In this document: piece by piece, positions 8,304-16,581 of the stretch
Layout of the letters: every line of letters begins with the position of its first letter
Numbering within the stretch: the stretch's first letter is position 1
Source of the DNA: an uncultured Oscillospiraceae bacterium
GTDB lineage: Bacteria; Bacillota; Clostridia; Oscillospirales; Oscillospiraceae
DNA: 64,000 bases
NCBI GenBank assembly: GCA_934636865.1
Contig: CAKUBI010000004.1
Span: forward strand, 37,223-101,222
Direction: 5' to 3'
Made by a program: the position numbers and the translations under genes
The notes under the pieces: model-generated
Database searches by the model: none
What the model saw: only the letters and a program-made list of their open reading frames with translations
Told to the model about the DNA's origin: nothing

Positions 8304-9557
8304 TCACCGTGCCGCGCGCTCCACCGCGCGCAGCGCGATTGCCCCGCCGCGGCTTCTCCCCGCGGCCGACATTGCAAAATACCGCATCTCGTCCATCGCG
8401 TGATCTTTTTCCTTCCTCGGCCTGTCGCGCCCCTCGCCGCCGTCCTCCCAGCAGTACTGCGCGATCTCCCGGAGCGTATTCTCGCACCCCCGGCAGATCA
8501 CGATCTTCTTTCGCTTCAAAAGGTCCGCCGTCACCCGCAGCCCGTCGGCCACGTTGTTGTCCGCCCGGCTCACCGGAAAGCCCGCGCGCCTCACCGCCTC
8601 GATAAAGCTCGCCGCCGACGGGTCGATGATGACCTTTTCGACCGTCTCCCCCTCCGCAAACCGCTCAAGGTCCTCGAGATACTCCGCGTCCGTTTTCTGC
8701 CGCCCCTCCCGCCGCGCGTCGTAGTAATACTCCCTCGCCCGGTACCACACGCCGTCCTTGAGCGCCCACAGCCCGAAGCTCATCGGGTTCACCGTCCCGT
8801 AGTCGATGGAGATGCGCACCCGCTCCCACGGCTTCTCCGGCGCATCCGCGCAGTATTCCTCGGGTGAGAAAAAGTCATAGATGAGCCCCTTCGCCGCCAC
8901 CCACTCGCCCAGGATGAACCGCCGGTAAAACGTCCCGCTGTACGCTCTTTCGTACCTTGCCCGGATGCGCGGCGAGAGCGAGGGATTGTCCTCCATCGTA
9001 AAGTGCAGGTACAGCGCCCCGCGCTCCTCCGCGCGCGATATCCACTCGCGGTAAAACCAGTGCTGCGGCCCCTCGGGGTTGCAGTTGAACCACAGCCTGC
9101 TGCCCGATACGCTGCACCGCGCCCCTGCCTGCTCCACGAACGATCTCGGCATCAGCGCCGCCTCGTCAAACAGCACCCCCGCCAGCGTAATGCCCTGGAT
9201 GAGCGCCGCGCTCCCCTCGTCGCGCCCGCCGAAGAGGTAAAAGCGGTTCTCCCGTCCCCCGCAGCGCACGGCGAGCAGGTTCTCGCTGCGCTTTTCCTCG
9301 CAGCGGAAGCCCAGTCCCGCGAGCCACGGCAGGATCTCATGCAGCACGTTGCGCCGCAGCGAGACGATCGTTTTCCCGCACAGCGCGAACTGCTGCCCGT
9401 CAAAGCGCTGCATCGCCCACAGGAAAAAGCCGATCCCCATCGAGAGCGTCTTCCCGCTGCGCACCGCCCCGTCGCAGATGATCGCGTCGAATTGCCGGTA
9501 TTTCGGGCTCGCCCACCAGGTCATCGCCGTTTTCTGCCTGGCGGAAAATTTTTTCAC
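8304..9557 (-). CDS. Terminase large subunit (PBSX XtmB-like)
   Basis: The 417-residue protein carries the ATPase Walker A variant GAVRSGKT (about residue 30), the Walker B motif GVLFDEAALM, a coupling-type NCNPEGPQHWFY segment, and the RNase H-fold nuclease start ISIDYGTVNPMSFGLWAL. A second nuclease Asp lies in VIIDPSA. The start is GTG at 9557, overlapping the small terminase stop as GTGA; upstream codons in frame are out of place. The enzyme cuts and translocates DNA into the prohead. All key motifs are present, so packaging could still be functional. Confidence 0.92.
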   Translation of the reverse strand: MKKFSARQKTAMTWWASPKYRQFDAIICDGAVRSGKTLSMGIGFFLWAMQRFDGQQFALCGKTIVSLRRNVLHEILPWLAGLGFRCEEKRSENLLAVRCGGRENRFYLFGGRDEGSAALIQGITLAGVLFDEAALMPRSFVEQAGARCSVSGSRLWFNCNPEGPQHWFYREWISRAEERGALYLHFTMEDNPSLSPRIRARYERAYSGTFYRRFILGEWVAAKGLIYDFFSPEEYCADAPEKPWERVRISIDYGTVNPMSFGLWALKDGVWYRAREYYYDARREGRQKTDAEYLEDLERFAEGETVEKVIIDPSAASFIEAVRRAGFPVSRADNNVADGLRVTADLLKRKKIVICRGCENTLREIAQYCWEDGGEGRDRPRKEKDHAMDEMRYFAMSAAGRSRGGAIALRAVERAAR

Positions 9558-9868
9558 TCCCGCCAAGCGTCCCGCTCCTCTCCGGCCTGCTCCAGCGCCT
9601 GCAAAAATTCCTCCGTCTCGTCTCCGCCGCCGCTGCCCAGCAGCTCGCAGAGCGCGCACAGCGCCTTCACCCGATCCACAAACTTGACCTCCACCGTGCC
9701 GTTTGCGCCCCGCTTGAACTCCGCCACCGCTGCAAGGTCCATCCGCCGGATCTTCTGCTCCGTCGCCTGTTCAAGATACGCAAGCTCCACGCCGCCGTTC
9801 GTCTTTCCGAACGCGATCCTTTTCAGCGCCTCGATCACGTCCTCGCGCCGCACCTCCTGATTCCCCAT
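9554..9868 (-). CDS. Terminase small subunit-like DNA-binding protein
   Basis: The 104-residue protein starts MGNQEVRREDVIEALKRIAFG. It has a helical N-terminal half, then MDLAAVAEFKRGANGTVEVK and a 'DRVKALCALCELLG' helix. This is typical of short PBSX/XtmA-like small terminases that recognise packaging sites. GGGGGG lies 6 bases before the ATG. It is the first gene of the structural operon. No integrase, repressor or early gene lies between it and the host phosphatase gene. Confidence 0.7.
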   Translation of the reverse strand: MGNQEVRREDVIEALKRIAFGKTNGGVELAYLEQATEQKIRRMDLAAVAEFKRGANGTVEVKFVDRVKALCALCELLGSGGGDETEEFLQALEQAGEERDAWRE

Positions 9869-9960
9869 CGTATCCCCCCGTTCCGCGTTTCTCTTTTCAA
9901 CCCATCCCCGCGCGCCCCGCTTTGTTGCACGTTCCGGTGCACGCTTTTCGTTTTCGCATA

Positions 9961-10000
9961 AAAAAATCAGGGCGGACCGCCAAAAATGGCGGTCCGCCCT
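9961..10000 (-). terminator. Rho-independent terminator of gph
   Basis: There is a perfect 13-base stem (AGGGCGGACCGCC and its complement) with a 6-base loop. On the minus strand it is followed by a T run. It ends the minus-strand phosphatase gene and separates it from the phage cassette. Confidence 0.85.
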
Positions 10001-10019
10001 GTTGCTTTTCTCTATTCTG

Positions 10020-10673
10020 TTAGTCTGCCAGCAGCAGCGCTTCGAGCTGCTTTGCATTGTCCGCGATGACCGTCGCGCCCGCTTCGATCACCGTCTCACG
10101 CGAGCGGAAGCCCCAGCTCACCGCGATGACCGGCAGCCCCGCGTTCAGTCCCGTCTGCACGTCCACCTCGCTGTCTCCGATGTACACCGCGCCCTCGTGC
10201 GGCATGCCCATCGCCTCAAGCGCCGCGTCCACCATGTCGGGATACGGCTTGCAGCGCCGCCCCTCCTTCGGGCCGATGGCGTAGTCCATCCGCTCGCCGA
10301 AGTACTCCCTGCTCAGCTTTTTCACCGCCTCGTCCGGCTTGTTTGATACCACCGCGATCTTCACGCCGTGCGCCCTGAGCGCGTCCAGCACCGCGAGCAT
10401 CCCGTCGTAGACCTTTGTTTTCACCTTGCAGTGCGCCTCGTAATACGTGCGGAACCGGCAAAGCGCCTCCTGGATCGTTTCCTCCGCCGTCCCCTCGGGC
10501 ACCGCGCGGCGGATGAGCTTTTCCGCCCCGTTGCCCACAAATCTACGCGTCTCCTCCAGGCTCCGCTCCGGGTACCCCATCTCGCGCAGCACATGATTTG
10601 TGCTGTCGCGCAGGTCCTCGAGCGTGTCGAGCAGCGTGCCGTCCATATCGAAAAGGGCCGTTTTATATGCCAT
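10020..10673 (-). CDS. gph: HAD-family phosphoglycolate phosphatase-like hydrolase
   Basis: The 217-residue protein begins MAYKTALFDMDGTLLDTLED, with the catalytic DxDGTL motif I, the motif II Ser in VVSNKPDEAVKK, and the motif III/IV segment VYIGDSEVDVQTGLNAG. These are the marks of Gph-type haloacid dehalogenase phosphatases with an alpha-helical cap. The likely role is removal of 2-phosphoglycolate or related phosphosugars formed in DNA repair. The start at 10673 is used because motif I starts directly after it. It has its own terminator. Confidence 0.85.
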   Translation of the reverse strand: MAYKTALFDMDGTLLDTLEDLRDSTNHVLREMGYPERSLEETRRFVGNGAEKLIRRAVPEGTAEETIQEALCRFRTYYEAHCKVKTKVYDGMLAVLDALRAHGVKIAVVSNKPDEAVKKLSREYFGERMDYAIGPKEGRRCKPYPDMVDAALEAMGMPHEGAVYIGDSEVDVQTGLNAGLPVIAVSWGFRSRETVIEAGATVIADNAKQLEALLLAD

Positions 10674-10778
10674 CCTTCGTTCCTCTTTTCTTTCGTTTTG
10701 CTCTTTTGCGGCCCTATTATAGCCGCCGAACGCACAAAGTTCAAGGGCAGATTCGCGCATATCTCTCCGTCTGTCCCC

Positions 10779-10807
10779 TTGCGCGTCCTCTTTCCCTTTG
10801 ATATAAT
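10779..10807 (+). promoter_or_regulatory. Sigma-A promoter of the udp-racemase-thyA-folA operon
   Basis: TTGCGC, a 17-base spacer and TATAAT, 37 bases upstream of the udp start. AAGGAG at 10828-10833 is the ribosome site. Confidence 0.75.
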
Positions 10808-10843
10808 CTTTCTATCAATTTATAGATAAGGAGCGCTTTCACC

Positions 10844-11674
10844 ATGCACGAACTGGAACGTCTCTATCATATCCACTGTGCCCAGGGCGAGGTCGGCCGC
10901 TACGTCATCATGCCCGGCGACCCCGGCCGCTGCCCCTCCATCGCCGCGCTGTTCGACGATGCGCATCTCGTCGCGCAGAACCGTGAATATACCACCTACA
11001 CCGGCACGCTGCTCGGCGAAAAGGTCAGCGTCTGCTCCACCGGCATCGGCGGCCCCTCCGCCTCCATCGCCATGGAGGAGCTGCATCAGCTCGGGGCCGA
11101 CACCTTCATCCGCACCGGCACCTGCGGCGGCATCGACCTCAGCGTCAAGTCCGGCGATATCGTCGTCGCCACCGGCGCCATCCGCTACGAGCACACCTCG
11201 CTCGAATATGCCCCCATCGAGTTCCCCGCCGTCGCCGATTTCGACATCACCCTCGCCCTGCGCGAGGCGTCCCTCGCCCTCGGCTATCCCACCCACACCG
11301 GCGTCGTCCAGTGCAAGGACAGCTTCTACGGACAGCACTCCCCGGAAAAGAGCCCCGTCTATTACGAGCTCCTTCAGAAGTGGGAGAGCTGGAAGCGCCT
11401 CGGCGTCAAGGCGAGCGAGATGGAATCCGCCGCCATGTTCGTCGTCGCCGCCGCGCTCGGCTGCCGCTGCGGCTCCTGCTTCCACGTCGTCTGGAATCAG
11501 GAGCGTGAGAAGGCCGGCCTCGATCAGGACATGAGCGAGGATACCACCGCCTCCGTCAAGGTCGCCGTCGAGGGTCTCAAACGCATCATCCTGCGCGACC
11601 GCGAGCTTGCCGCCCTCCCCGAGAACGCGCAGAAGCTGCTTGAAAAGAAGGAAAAGGGGCTGCTCCATGAGTAA
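10844..11674 (+). CDS. udp: Uridine phosphorylase
   Basis: The 276-residue protein is a nucleoside phosphorylase of the NP-I family. It has the phosphate loop MPGDPGR, the [15 protein letters not shown] helix, RTGTCGG, and the [16 protein letters not shown] motif that binds the ribose and specifies the uridine phosphorylase group. It splits uridine into uracil and ribose-1-phosphate. It is the first gene of an operon with an Asp/Glu racemase, thyA and folA, consistent with pyrimidine salvage feeding thymidylate synthesis. Its stop overlaps the next start by 8 bases. Confidence 0.9.
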   Translation: MHELERLYHIHCAQGEVGRYVIMPGDPGRCPSIAALFDDAHLVAQNREYTTYTGTLLGEKVSVCSTGIGGPSASIAMEELHQLGADTFIRTGTCGGIDLSVKSGDIVVATGAIRYEHTSLEYAPIEFPAVADFDITLALREASLALGYPTHTGVVQCKDSFYGQHSPEKSPVYYELLQKWESWKRLGVKASEMESAAMFVVAAALGCRCGSCFHVVWNQEREKAGLDQDMSEDTTASVKVAVEGLKRIILRDRELAALPENAQKLLEKKEKGLLHE

Positions 11675-12368
11675 AAAGGTCATCGGCATCCTCGGCGGCA
11701 TGGGCCCCCTCGCCACCGCCGACCTCTTCCAGAAGATCACCCTCCACACCGCCGCCGCCTGCGATCAGGACCATCCCCGCGTGTGCATCGACTCCAACAC
11801 GGCTATCGCCGACCGCACCGCCGCCCTGCTCCACGGCGGGGCCGACCCCGTGCCCGAGATGGTCAAGAGCGCAAAGCGCCTTGAATCCATCGGCGCGGAC
11901 CTGCTCATCATGCCCTGCAACACCGCCCACAACTTTTACGACGCGGTCGCGTCCTCGGTCTCCATCCCCGTTCTCCACATGATCGCCGCCACGCGCGACG
12001 CGCTTTTGTCCCGCGGCGTCAAGTGCGCGGGCCTTCTCGCGACTGACGGCACCGTGCAGACCGGCATCTACCAGCGCACCTTCGAGGGCAGCGGCTTAAC
12101 GCTCCTCACGCCGGGCAGCGCCGAGGATCAGGCCGCCGTCATGGACATCATCTACAACGGCGTCAAGGCCGGCGATCTCACGCATGACGCGTCCGCCTTC
12201 CGCGCCGCCTGTGGGCATCTGCTCGCGCGCGGGGCCGAGGTCCTCATCCTCGGCTGCACGGAGCTGCCCCCCGCGTTCGACATTTACCACCTCGATTACC
12301 CCCACATCGACCCCACGCTCGAGCTGGCGCTTGCCGCCATCCGCGCCGCGGGCTGTGAGACAAAGTAA
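11667..12368 (+). CDS. Aspartate/glutamate racemase family protein
   Basis: The 233-residue protein has the family start [20 protein letters not shown] and both catalytic cysteines, in [11 protein letters not shown] (about residue 82) and ILGCTELP (about residue 193). This matches cofactor-independent aspartate racemases (YgeA/RacD-like), which supply D-amino acids. It starts with ATG inside the end of udp and is followed by thyA after 10 bases. The reason for its place in a pyrimidine operon is not evident; co-transcription may simply be incidental. Confidence 0.85.
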   Translation: MSKKVIGILGGMGPLATADLFQKITLHTAAACDQDHPRVCIDSNTAIADRTAALLHGGADPVPEMVKSAKRLESIGADLLIMPCNTAHNFYDAVASSVSIPVLHMIAATRDALLSRGVKCAGLLATDGTVQTGIYQRTFEGSGLTLLTPGSAEDQAAVMDIIYNGVKAGDLTHDASAFRAACGHLLARGAEVLILGCTELPPAFDIYHLDYPHIDPTLELALAAIRAAGCETK

Positions 12369-12378
12369 GGAGCCTCCC

Positions 12379-13209
12379 ATGAGCTACGCCGATCAGGTCT
12401 TTCGCGCCAACTGTCTTGACATTCTGCAAAACGGCGTGCGCGACGACGACCTCACCGTCCGTCCCTACTGGGAGGACGGCACGCCCGCCCACACCATCAA
12501 AAAATTCGGCCTTGTCAACCGCTACGATCTGCAAAAGGAGTTTCCCATCCTCACGCTCCGCCGCACATACCTCAAAAGCGCCGTGGACGAGCTCCTCTGG
12601 ATCTGGCAGAAAAAGTCGAACAACGTCCATGATCTCTCCTCCCACATCTGGGACGCCTGGGCCGACGAGACCGGCTCCATCGGCAAGGCCTACGGCTACC
12701 AGCTCGGCGTCAAGCACCAGTATCCGGAGGGCCTGTTCGATCAGGTGGACCGCGTGCTCTTCGACCTCAAGCACAACCCCGCCTCCCGCCGCATCCTGAC
12801 AAGTCTTTACAATTTTGAGGACCTGCACGAGATGCACCTCTCCCCCTGCGCCTATTCCATGACCTTCAACGTCTCAAACGGCACGCTCAACGCCATCCTG
12901 AACCAGCGCAGTCAGGATATGCTCGCTGCGAATAACTGGAACGTCTGCCAGTATGCGGTGCTCGTGCACATGTTCGCGCAGGTTTCAGGGCTCAGGGCAG
13001 GCGAGCTCGTCCACGTCATTGCCGACGCGCACATTTACGACCGCCATATCCCCATCATCGAAAAAATGCTCTCCGAGCCCGAGCATCCCGCGCCGGGCTT
13101 CACGCTCGATCCCGCCGTCACGGACTTTTACCGCTTCACGCCCGACAGCGTCCGTCTCGACGGATACGAATACAGCCCCTTTGAAGAGAAGATCCCCATT
13201 GCCATCTGA
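12379..13209 (+). CDS. thyA: Thymidylate synthase
   Basis: The 276-residue enzyme converts dUMP to dTMP using methylene-tetrahydrofolate. The catalytic Cys lies in HLSPCAYSMTF, followed by LNAILNQRSQDM (dUMP-binding Arg/Ser/Asp) and the folate-contacting Asn in AANNWNVCQYAVL. The C-terminal DGYEYSPFEEKIPIAI closes the active site. AAGGAG precedes the ATG. It is the third gene of the operon and is followed by dihydrofolate reductase, which regenerates its cofactor. Confidence 0.95.
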   Translation: MSYADQVFRANCLDILQNGVRDDDLTVRPYWEDGTPAHTIKKFGLVNRYDLQKEFPILTLRRTYLKSAVDELLWIWQKKSNNVHDLSSHIWDAWADETGSIGKAYGYQLGVKHQYPEGLFDQVDRVLFDLKHNPASRRILTSLYNFEDLHEMHLSPCAYSMTFNVSNGTLNAILNQRSQDMLAANNWNVCQYAVLVHMFAQVSGLRAGELVHVIADAHIYDRHIPIIEKMLSEPEHPAPGFTLDPAVTDFYRFTPDSVRLDGYEYSPFEEKIPIAI

Positions 13210-13263
13210 CGCTTTTCCCGCCGGACGCAAAATCCACTTTAGACAACCATGGAGCAAACCACT

Positions 13264-13737
13264 ATGACTGCTATCGTCTGCGTTTCAAAAAACTGGGGCA
13301 TCGGCCGGGACGGCAAGCTGCTGTTCCGCATCTCCGCCGATCTCAGGCGCTTCAAGTCCCTCACCGTCGGCAAGACCGTCATTCTCGGCCGCAAGACGCT
13401 CGATACCTTCCCCGGCGGCAAGCCGCTCAAGGACCGCTGCAACATCGTCCTCTCCCACCGCGAGCTGGATATCCCCGGCGCGATCGTCGTCCACTCCTTC
13501 AGCGAAGCCGCCGCCCTCGCCGGGGACGATGCCGTTGTCATCGGCGGCGCCAGCGTCTACATGGCTCTGCTCGACCGCTGCGACCGCGTCTGCGTCACCC
13601 AGGTCGATGCCGAGGCCGAGGCCGACAGCTTCTTTCCCCGCCTCGACCGCAGCCCCGACTGGCACGTTGGTGCCGAAAGCGAGGAAATGGAGGAAAACGG
13701 CCTCAGGTTCCGCTTTATCGACTATGTCCGCAACTAA
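13264..13737 (+). CDS. folA: Dihydrofolate reductase (divergent active-site loop)
   Basis: The 157-residue protein starts MTAIVCVSKNWGIGRDGKLL and has the GKTVILGRKTLDTFPGGKPL cofactor loop and VVIGGASVYMALL. It reduces dihydrofolate produced by the adjacent thyA. The ATG at 13264 is preferred over one at 13249 because GGAG lies 9 bases before it. The substrate loop reads LLFRISADLRRFKSLT, so the usual Trp before the 'x-LP-x-DL' segment is replaced by Phe and the Pro is missing. The Asp of ADL is present. Trimethoprim-type inhibitors might bind differently; this is inference. Confidence 0.88.
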   Translation: MTAIVCVSKNWGIGRDGKLLFRISADLRRFKSLTVGKTVILGRKTLDTFPGGKPLKDRCNIVLSHRELDIPGAIVVHSFSEAAALAGDDAVVIGGASVYMALLDRCDRVCVTQVDAEAEADSFFPRLDRSPDWHVGAESEEMEENGLRFRFIDYVRN

Positions 13738-13769
13738 AAAAGAGAGCTCCGCTCGGAGCTCTCTTTTTT
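13736..13769. terminator. Bidirectional terminator between folA and a minus-strand gene
   Basis: A perfect 10-base stem (AGAGAGCTCC and its complement, loop GCTC) is flanked by an A run on the left and a T run on the right, so it can stop transcripts from both directions. Confidence 0.85.
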
Positions 13770-13772
13770 CTT

Positions 13773-14387
13773 TTAAATCGCTTCGTTCCAGTAGATGAAG
13801 TCCGTCACGAGCTTTCCGTCCGCGCGGGTGTAGAGCCGGCCGTTTTCGGCGTAAAACGTCTCGTTCTCCTCGTCGCACTCCACGTACCAGTGGAAGCGCC
13901 ATACCGTTTCCTCGCCGTTTTCATCGCGGCCCTGCAGCCCGAAGCAGCTGACCTCGTTCAGCTCCCTGACGTTTTTTCCGATCCTGAGCGTCAGCGTGCA
14001 GACGACGCTTTTCATGCTTGCAGCATCCGCCGCGCTCTGCGCGTCGCCGAAGCTCTCCTCGGCGTCCCACGTCTCCGGCACCTTCAGCATAAACGCCGAC
14101 GGCACGCCGCGGCCAGAATATCCGCCCAGCGCCGTCACCTTGTACCCGTGCACCTCATCGGGGACCGTGATGACCGCGCCGTCCTCCCCGTCCCACTCGG
14201 CGTCCGCCGCAAAGGTCTGCCGCGTCAGGGGATTCCGGTAATAGCGCAGTCCGTCCGTATCGTCCCAGTCCGCCGCGCGGTATCCCCACGCGCCGCTCAG
14301 CATCCAGAAGAGGAACCCGGCCGCTACCGCAATGAGCGCGACCGGCAGCGCGATCGCTGCCGCTTTCCCCGCTTTTTTCTCTGTCAT
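13773..14387 (-). CDS. Membrane-anchored protein of unknown function
   Basis: The 204-residue product starts MTEKKAGKAAAIALPVALIA. One N-terminal hydrophobic segment (about residues 8-32) is followed by an extracytoplasmic part with two tyrosines in DTDGLRYYRNP and a FHWYVECDEENE region. I do not recognise a domain. AAGGAG precedes the ATG at 14387. It is a single-gene unit between two terminating or divergent genes. Confidence 0.75.
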   Translation of the reverse strand: MTEKKAGKAAAIALPVALIAVAAGFLFWMLSGAWGYRAADWDDTDGLRYYRNPLTRQTFAADAEWDGEDGAVITVPDEVHGYKVTALGGYSGRGVPSAFMLKVPETWDAEESFGDAQSAADAASMKSVVCTLTLRIGKNVRELNEVSCFGLQGRDENGEETVWRFHWYVECDEENETFYAENGRLYTRADGKLVTDFIYWNEAI

Positions 14388-14420
14388 GACAATGCTCCTT
14401 TCTGCGTATTGCAAAGGGTC

Positions 14421-14449
14421 TTTTCATTTTCTTCCGTTTTGATTATAAT
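14421..14449 (+). promoter_or_regulatory. Candidate recG promoter
   Basis: TTTTCA, 17 bases, then TATAAT at 14444-14449, 35 bases before the recG start. The -35 match is weak, the -10 perfect. Confidence 0.55.
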
Positions 14450-14483
14450 AGATAAATACGACATTTGTAAAGGGGGTGCGCGC

Positions 14484-16532
14484 ATGGCGTCGCTCCATAC
14501 CGATATCCGCTATATTAAGGGCGTGGGCGAAGCGCGCGCCAGATCGCTCGCAAAGCTCGGCATCACCGACCTTTTTTCGCTCCTTTCCTACTTTCCCCGC
14601 ACCTATGAGGACCGCCGCGCCTATAAAACGATCGCCGGGCTCACCCCCGGCGAAATGAGCTGCGTCTGCGCCGTCGTCGCGGGCGAGCCGAAGCTCTCGC
14701 GCATCCGCAAGGGGCTCGACCTCGTCAAGCTCCGCGTCGTGGATGAAACGGGCGCGCTCGAGCTCACCTACTTCAACCAGTCCTACCTCAAAACCGCCTT
14801 CCGCACCGGCGACGCATACGTTTTCTATGGCCGCGCCGAGGGCGCGCCGGGCCGTCCCCGAATGGTCAACCCGCTTTTCGAGCGCGAGGGCGCGCGCCAG
14901 ATCACAGGCCGCATCATGCCCATCTACCCGCTCACCGCGGGCGTCAGCCAGTCGATGCTCTGCAAGGCCGTCGAGCAGGGGCTATCCGCCTGCATCGATG
15001 AACTGCCCGACATTCTGCCCGAGGATGTCCGCTTCACCTATCAGCTCTGCCACACGCGCTTTGCCTACGAAAATATCCACTTCCCCGCCGATGACGAGGC
15101 CCTTGCTGCCGCGCGCCGCCGCCTTGCGTTTGAGGAGCTCTTCCTTCTCGCGCTGGGGCTGCACCTTTTGCGCTCGCGCCGCGTCTCCGTCGCGGGAAAG
15201 GTGTGCAGGCCCATCGACCTCTCGCCCTTTTTCGCGTCTCTTCCCTTCTCCCTCACCGGCGCGCAGCGCCGCGCCATCGACGATATCGCGCGCGATTTGA
15301 GCGCCGCGCGCCCGATGAACCGCCTTATTCAGGGTGACGTCGGCTCCGGCAAGACCATGGTTGCCGCCGCCGCCATTTATATGGCCGCGAAAAACGGTCT
15401 CCAGTGCGCCCTCATGGCTCCGACTGAAATTCTCGCCGAGCAGCATTACCGCTCTCTCGCCCCTCTTTTGGGGCCGCTCGGCATTCCCTGCGCGCTGCTC
15501 ACCGCCTCGACGAAGGCAAAGGAGCGCCGCGCGCTGAACGAAGCCCTCCGGACCGGCGCGCTCTCGCTCGTCATCGGCACACACGCCCTGCTCTCGCCCG
15601 ACGTGCAGTACCAGAACCTCGGTCTCGTCGTCACGGACGAGCAGCACCGCTTCGGCGTCGATCAGCGCGCCGCGCTCTCGGCCAAAGGCGAAAACCCGCA
15701 CCTTCTCGTCATGTCCGCCACACCCATCCCGCGCACGCTCGCGCTGATGATCTACGGCGACCTTGACGTGTCCGTCCTCAACGAGCTGCCCCCCGGCCGG
15801 CAGAAGATCGACACCTTCACCGTCCCCTCGAGCTATCACGAGCGCATCTACGCCTTTTTGCGCAGGCTCGTCGCCGAGGGCCGTCAGGCCTATATCGTCT
15901 GCCCCATGGTCGCGGAAAACGACGAGCTGCCCGACGAGCGCAAGGCCGTCACCGCCTACGCGGAAATGCTTCAGACGGACGTTTTCCCCGACCTTCGCAT
16001 CGCCCCCATCCACGGCAAAATGAAGCCGAAGGAAAAGGACGCCGTCATGCGCGCCTTCGCCGCGCACGAGCTTGACGTGCTCGTCTCCACCACCGTCATC
16101 GAGGTCGGCGTGGACGTGCCGAACGCCGCGCTCATGCTCATCGAAAACGCCGAGTGCTTCGGCCTTTCCCAGCTCCACCAGCTGCGCGGCCGCGTCGGCC
16201 GCGGGCAGCACAAATCCTACTGCGTCCTCGTTTCCGACAACAAGGGCGAGGAAAACAGGGCCCGCCTTCGCGTCATGTCCTCCACGAGCGACGGCTTCGT
16301 CATCGCGGAGGAGGACCTCAAGCTCCGCGGACCGGGCGACTTTTTCGGCTCCCGCCAGCACGGCCTGCCCTCGCTCCGCGTGGCCGACCTCTCCTGCGAT
16401 CTCGCCCTCCTGCATGAAACGCAGCAGGCCGCAAACGCCCTTCTCGCCGCCGACCCGGACCTCAGCGCCCATCCGCTTCTAAAAGCGCGCGTCGAGCGCC
16501 TTTTCGAAAAGAGCGCCGACGCCATGAACTGA
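14484..16532 (+). CDS. recG: ATP-dependent DNA helicase RecG
   Basis: The 682-residue helicase has an N-terminal wedge/OB domain (DIRYIKGVGEARARSLAKLG, then FPRTYEDRR), Walker A GDVGSGKTMVA (about residue 284), the DEQHRFGVDQR motif II, SATPIPRTLAL motif III, and a C-terminal helicase half with QLRGRVGRG and SSTSDGFVIAEEDLKLRGPG (the TRG hairpin). It remodels stalled replication forks and Holliday junctions. GGGGGTGCGCGC precedes the ATG, a modest ribosome site. Length and motif set are normal for RecG. Confidence 0.95.
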   Translation: MASLHTDIRYIKGVGEARARSLAKLGITDLFSLLSYFPRTYEDRRAYKTIAGLTPGEMSCVCAVVAGEPKLSRIRKGLDLVKLRVVDETGALELTYFNQSYLKTAFRTGDAYVFYGRAEGAPGRPRMVNPLFEREGARQITGRIMPIYPLTAGVSQSMLCKAVEQGLSACIDELPDILPEDVRFTYQLCHTRFAYENIHFPADDEALAAARRRLAFEELFLLALGLHLLRSRRVSVAGKVCRPIDLSPFFASLPFSLTGAQRRAIDDIARDLSAARPMNRLIQGDVGSGKTMVAAAAIYMAAKNGLQCALMAPTEILAEQHYRSLAPLLGPLGIPCALLTASTKAKERRALNEALRTGALSLVIGTHALLSPDVQYQNLGLVVTDEQHRFGVDQRAALSAKGENPHLLVMSATPIPRTLALMIYGDLDVSVLNELPPGRQKIDTFTVPSSYHERIYAFLRRLVAEGRQAYIVCPMVAENDELPDERKAVTAYAEMLQTDVFPDLRIAPIHGKMKPKEKDAVMRAFAAHELDVLVSTTVIEVGVDVPNAALMLIENAECFGLSQLHQLRGRVGRGQHKSYCVLVSDNKGEENRARLRVMSSTSDGFVIAEEDLKLRGPGDFFGSRQHGLPSLRVADLSCDLALLHETQQAANALLAADPDLSAHPLLKARVERLFEKSADAMN

Positions 16533-16540
16533 AAAGCGCC

Positions 16541-16581
16541 GAAAGGGCGCGCTCCCCTCTCCGGGGAGCGCGCCCTTTTTT
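16541..16581. terminator. Bidirectional terminator between recG and a glycosyltransferase gene
   Basis: A long GC-rich stem (AAAGGGCGCGCTCCCC with its complement, 4-base loop) is followed by six T on the plus strand; an A run lies on the other side. Confidence 0.85.

Noticed and set aside
13890..14483. N-terminal extension of RecG
   Set aside because: The open frame runs upstream through the minus-strand gene at 13773-14387. RecG motifs, the ribosome site and the promoter all place the start at 14484.
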